From the NCBI GenBank assembly GCA_009760855.2, contig WPIO01000151.1, positions 765,001 through 827,000 on the forward strand: a DNA stretch of 62,000 nucleotides, read 5' to 3'. The notes under the pieces are model-generated. The model made no database searches. It was not told the origin of the DNA and saw only the letters and a list, made by a program, of their open reading frames with translations. How positions within the stretch are numbered: position 1 is the first letter of the stretch; every line of letters starts with the position of its first letter. The stretch is from Cristatella mucedo (Eukaryota > Bryozoa > Phylactolaemata > Cristatellidae). Positions 61,001 to 62,000 of this stretch are shown here, piece after piece. The position numbers were made by a program, and so were the translations under genes.

Positions 61001-61893
61001 AGATAACCAGCACAATACAGGTACCCACAGCGCCAACCACGTGACGACAGACACATCAAGCGCTGTGAGCTCGAGCATTTCGGCTTTCCACACAGCACGA
61101 TGCTAGCAAAAATCGAATGCTAGGCTGAAGCAAAATCAGGAAAAAACGAGCAACCAATGATGCCGCCGAAGAAGAGTAGCACGTGACCCACGTTTACAGC
61201 GCTGCTCCGTAGGGCCATCGAGTGTAGTACTACAGGTCATTCTCACGAGGCCACCCACTAGAAAGTGGTGGTGGTGGTGGTGGTGGTGGGGGACTTCTTA
61301 ACACAACTTCTTAGCACAAATTCTCTTCGCACACTTTCCATCCATTAGCCATTCGGTGGGCCGCAGCGAGTACAGACTGCTGGCTACACCGCAGCAGCCT
61401 CTCGCAGCTACAGGCCACATCACTGGCTACAGTCACTGCTGGACAGCCGGCGCAGAGCGACACGTACCGTCGGCGGACACTTCCACGGCATACCGACCGG
61501 GAGTGAGCACGTGGTACACCGAACAGTTATTGCCAGCCGCTTCGAGAGTGAGCATGTCAACGTGCACCTTGCATCCCGTCAGCAGTACACCCGGCTGGAC
61601 GCTCGCCGCTTGCACGTGAACGCCTGAAATGAAAGGGCAAAGGTCACAATGGCTGCCGCCATTCGGAGCGACGAAGATGAAGGCGGCAGCCGCCGCGAAC
61701 GGCACGCTAAGCGGGCACACGACAAGCGCGGGTGCGACTGGCCATCAGACGGCAGGCAGCCGACGACCGCACGGCGACGCTCACCCTGCATGGACTTCAC
61801 GAGGAAGTCCTTTAGCGACGGCAGGTTTTCGCCATAGAGAAGGGGCATCGTCGTGGCATCGACGCTGCTGCAGCAGCTCACGTGCGCGGCGAG
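47746..61893 (-). CDS. CPD: Carboxypeptidase D, 3' part (last eleven exons; 5' end outside window)
   Basis: CPD is a trans-Golgi/secretory transmembrane protein with repeated M14 carboxypeptidase plus transthyretin-like (TTL) modules. Exons: 61893-61785, 61623-61468, 59114-58946, 58490-58286, 58047-57915, 57133-56939, 56779-56618, 56484-56294, 56099-55896, 54623-54518 and 48002-47746. Phases agree at all ten junctions, giving 628 residues plus TGA. Residues 1-36 end one carboxypeptidase domain and 37-118 are its TTL domain. Residues 120-440 are the last carboxypeptidase domain (IGKSSEDRDLF, AGVGGNEAVGTELLL, LNPDG, ADFAPHAGSLADY) and 441-535 its TTL domain. A membrane helix spans about 538-562. 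The 66-residue tail has GFHKLE and an acidic SDSEDE cluster, like CPD sorting signals. The last domain is a pseudo-enzyme: the zinc-site HGNE is GGNE, LHGG is LRGG, and the catalytic Glu is Tyr. Exon 7 could start nine bases later. The J-K intron (6.5 kb) carries a large LINE. Confidence 0.93.
48425..48958 (+). mobile_element. Family 2 CR1/L2-like LINE, intact 3' end
   Basis: Lies antisense in the last CPD intron. It encodes the C-terminus without interruption: LTFRSLHSMAPAYLSDILPH, LKSFGDRAFSSYAPKAWNSL and a FKRNLKTHLFRTAFSGSL end before TGA at 48714-48716. The 3' UTR contains repeated CATGCTG...GTCACCCCTAACCATG motifs. It ends in a hairpin (48873-48912) and an ATT repeat of about a dozen units. 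The clean frame and long ATT tail suggest a young copy. Confidence 0.85.
49760..52335 (+). mobile_element. CR1/L2-like non-LTR retrotransposon (family 1), 5'-truncated, broken RT
   Basis: The longest LINE copy, lying antisense in the last CPD intron. It starts within the region between endonuclease and reverse transcriptase (KHAPVHSMHVQSR, then LERRFKKSG). After an interruption by a SINE at 50394-50560 it continues with YRPVSLLPF, STETALLR, LDLSAAFDTVDHGILLERLR and CGVPQGSVLG, typical RT blocks of the CR1/L2 group. The catalytic box reads FYAEDTQLYLS instead of YADD. Frameshifts occur near 51460 and 51900. The C-terminal part carries [35 protein letters not shown] and [10 protein letters not shown]. 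It ends in the family tail GTTACAGACGGAGACACATT plus ATTA-type repeats near 52330. The copy cannot move on its own. Confidence 0.88.
50394..50565 (+). mobile_element. SINE A (tRNA-derived) inserted in the family 1 LINE
   Basis: The head is tRNA-like, with a polymerase III B box GGTTCGATTCC and an upstream GGTAAGGCGGTTGC stretch. A body follows containing GCAAGCAGTGGTGATAGCC (with one base change here), then GCTATACAAAAAGAGGCTG and a TTTATT-rich tail. It breaks the LINE coding frame between the SVCDVAS and SLWSSLADQ parts. Similar copies lie near 4960, 11630 and 31645 (plus) and 16310, 21966 and 30640 (minus). Confidence 0.8.
52808..53010 (+). mobile_element. Two or three adjacent family 2 LINE 3' tails
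   Basis: The first tail at 52811-52890 has a clean hairpin and an ATT end. The second at 52903-52967 repeats AGATGTAAAGTGCCTATAGA and TTGAGTTCTCTGAGGGTATT. A third partial (AGAGATTAAGTTATCTGAAG) ends in an ATT-like run near 53010. Whether by repeated insertion or local duplication is unclear. Confidence 0.65.
53011..54517. other. CPD intron sequence, no exon found
   Basis: GC-rich right half with several open frames, but phase and homology place the neighbouring exons at 54518-54623 and 47746-48002, with no residues missing between them. Confidence 0.55.
54956..55042. repeat. (CA)n microsatellite in CPD intron
   Basis: About 40 CA units with one early CACCA interruption. It abuts a SINE B copy. 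Confidence 0.97.
55055..55195 (-). mobile_element. SINE B copy in CPD intron
   Basis: Reversed: CCTAAGAGAACTTAATCTCT, CAGGCGGTTTACATATGCCA, GGCTCAAGCCCACGACCTGG. It is followed at 55177-55210 by a short tandem repeat of ACTGGACTAAA. Confidence 0.65.
56882..56909. repeat. (CCCT)n short repeat in CPD intron
   Basis: Seven CTCC units in the pyrimidine-rich intron just after exon 6. Confidence 0.9.
57329..57657 (-). mobile_element. Family 2 LINE 3' end in CPD intron
   Basis: Reversed ATT tail, hairpin region (AGCGCTCTCAGAGAACTTTA), UTR repeats (GGTGACATGCACAAGGTCAG) and the start of the C-terminal region (GGAGTGAGTTCTAGGCTTTG). Confidence 0.75.
58836..58895. repeat. Tandem duplication of about 31 bp
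   Basis: CACAGAGATATACTATATAC occurs twice in a row, with ACATATACAGC between copies. It lies in a CPD intron next to a CA-rich stretch. Confidence 0.85.
60164..60202. repeat. 39-bp near-perfect palindrome
   Basis: Two 19-bp arms (60164-60182 and 60184-60202) are exact reverse complements around a single C. The left arm reads GACGTTATGTGCTGCCAAA. It lies in a CPD intron, 100 bp left of a LINE end. Confidence 0.97.
60303..60775 (-). mobile_element. Family 2 LINE 3' end in CPD intron
   Basis: Reversed tail and hairpin (AAGCGCCCACAGAGAACTCA), UTR repeats with GTTAGGGGTGACATGTACAG, then C-terminal coding (TTCTAGGCTTTGGGAGCATA, GTACGATGCTTGGCCTGGTG). No RT is left. Confidence 0.78.
61261..61291. 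repeat. (GGT)n short repeat
   Basis: Nine GGT-type units ending in GGGGG, in a CPD intron. Confidence 0.9.
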
Positions 61894-62000
61894 CTGCAAG
61901 CACAGAGGAAGGAGGGCACGTGCTAAATGCGGCATTGCTGCCGCCGTGGAGAGCAAGCAAGCGGCCGAAACGGCTCGCTGCCGGAAAATCCGCAGCAAGG

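Overview
This is animal nuclear DNA. It is mostly retroposons and microsatellites, with three spliced protein-coding genes on the minus strand. Exons join through GT-AG introns and the reading phase is kept at every junction I used. A carboxypeptidase D gene, CR1/L2-like non-LTR retrotransposons and tRNA-derived SINEs point to a metazoan. I infer an invertebrate bilaterian, but the window does not fix the phylum. There are no bacterial operons, rRNA genes, functional tRNA genes or CRISPR arrays.

Layout. 1-32.5 kb holds no gene I can support. It consists of decayed LINE pieces, SINEs, CT/GA, CA and TAG microsatellites and unidentified unique sequence, with a CpG-rich block at about 16.5-18.6 kb. 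32.5-33.9 kb is a complete four-exon cytosolic Cu/Zn superoxide dismutase gene (minus, 152 aa). 34-39 kb is intergenic with LINE fragments. 39.15-45.48 kb is a complete five-exon RNF185/RNF5-type membrane RING E3 ligase gene (minus, 191 aa); its first exon lies in a CpG-rich block. 47.7-62 kb is the 3' part of a carboxypeptidase D gene (minus, eleven exons, 628 residues visible). It covers the end of one carboxypeptidase domain, its transthyretin-like domain, a complete last carboxypeptidase plus transthyretin-like pair, one transmembrane helix and the cytoplasmic tail. The 5' part lies beyond base 62000.

The three genes do not form a pathway: SOD1 is an antioxidant enzyme, RNF185 acts in ER-associated degradation, and CPD is a Golgi/secretory protein. 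The most notable signals are: (1) a 3' hairpin shared by a LINE family and a tRNA-derived SINE family; (2) nested insertions that give relative ages; (3) loss of catalytic residues in both carboxypeptidase domains that can be judged; and (4) a 39-bp near-perfect palindrome in a CPD intron. I found no convincing new multi-gene system.
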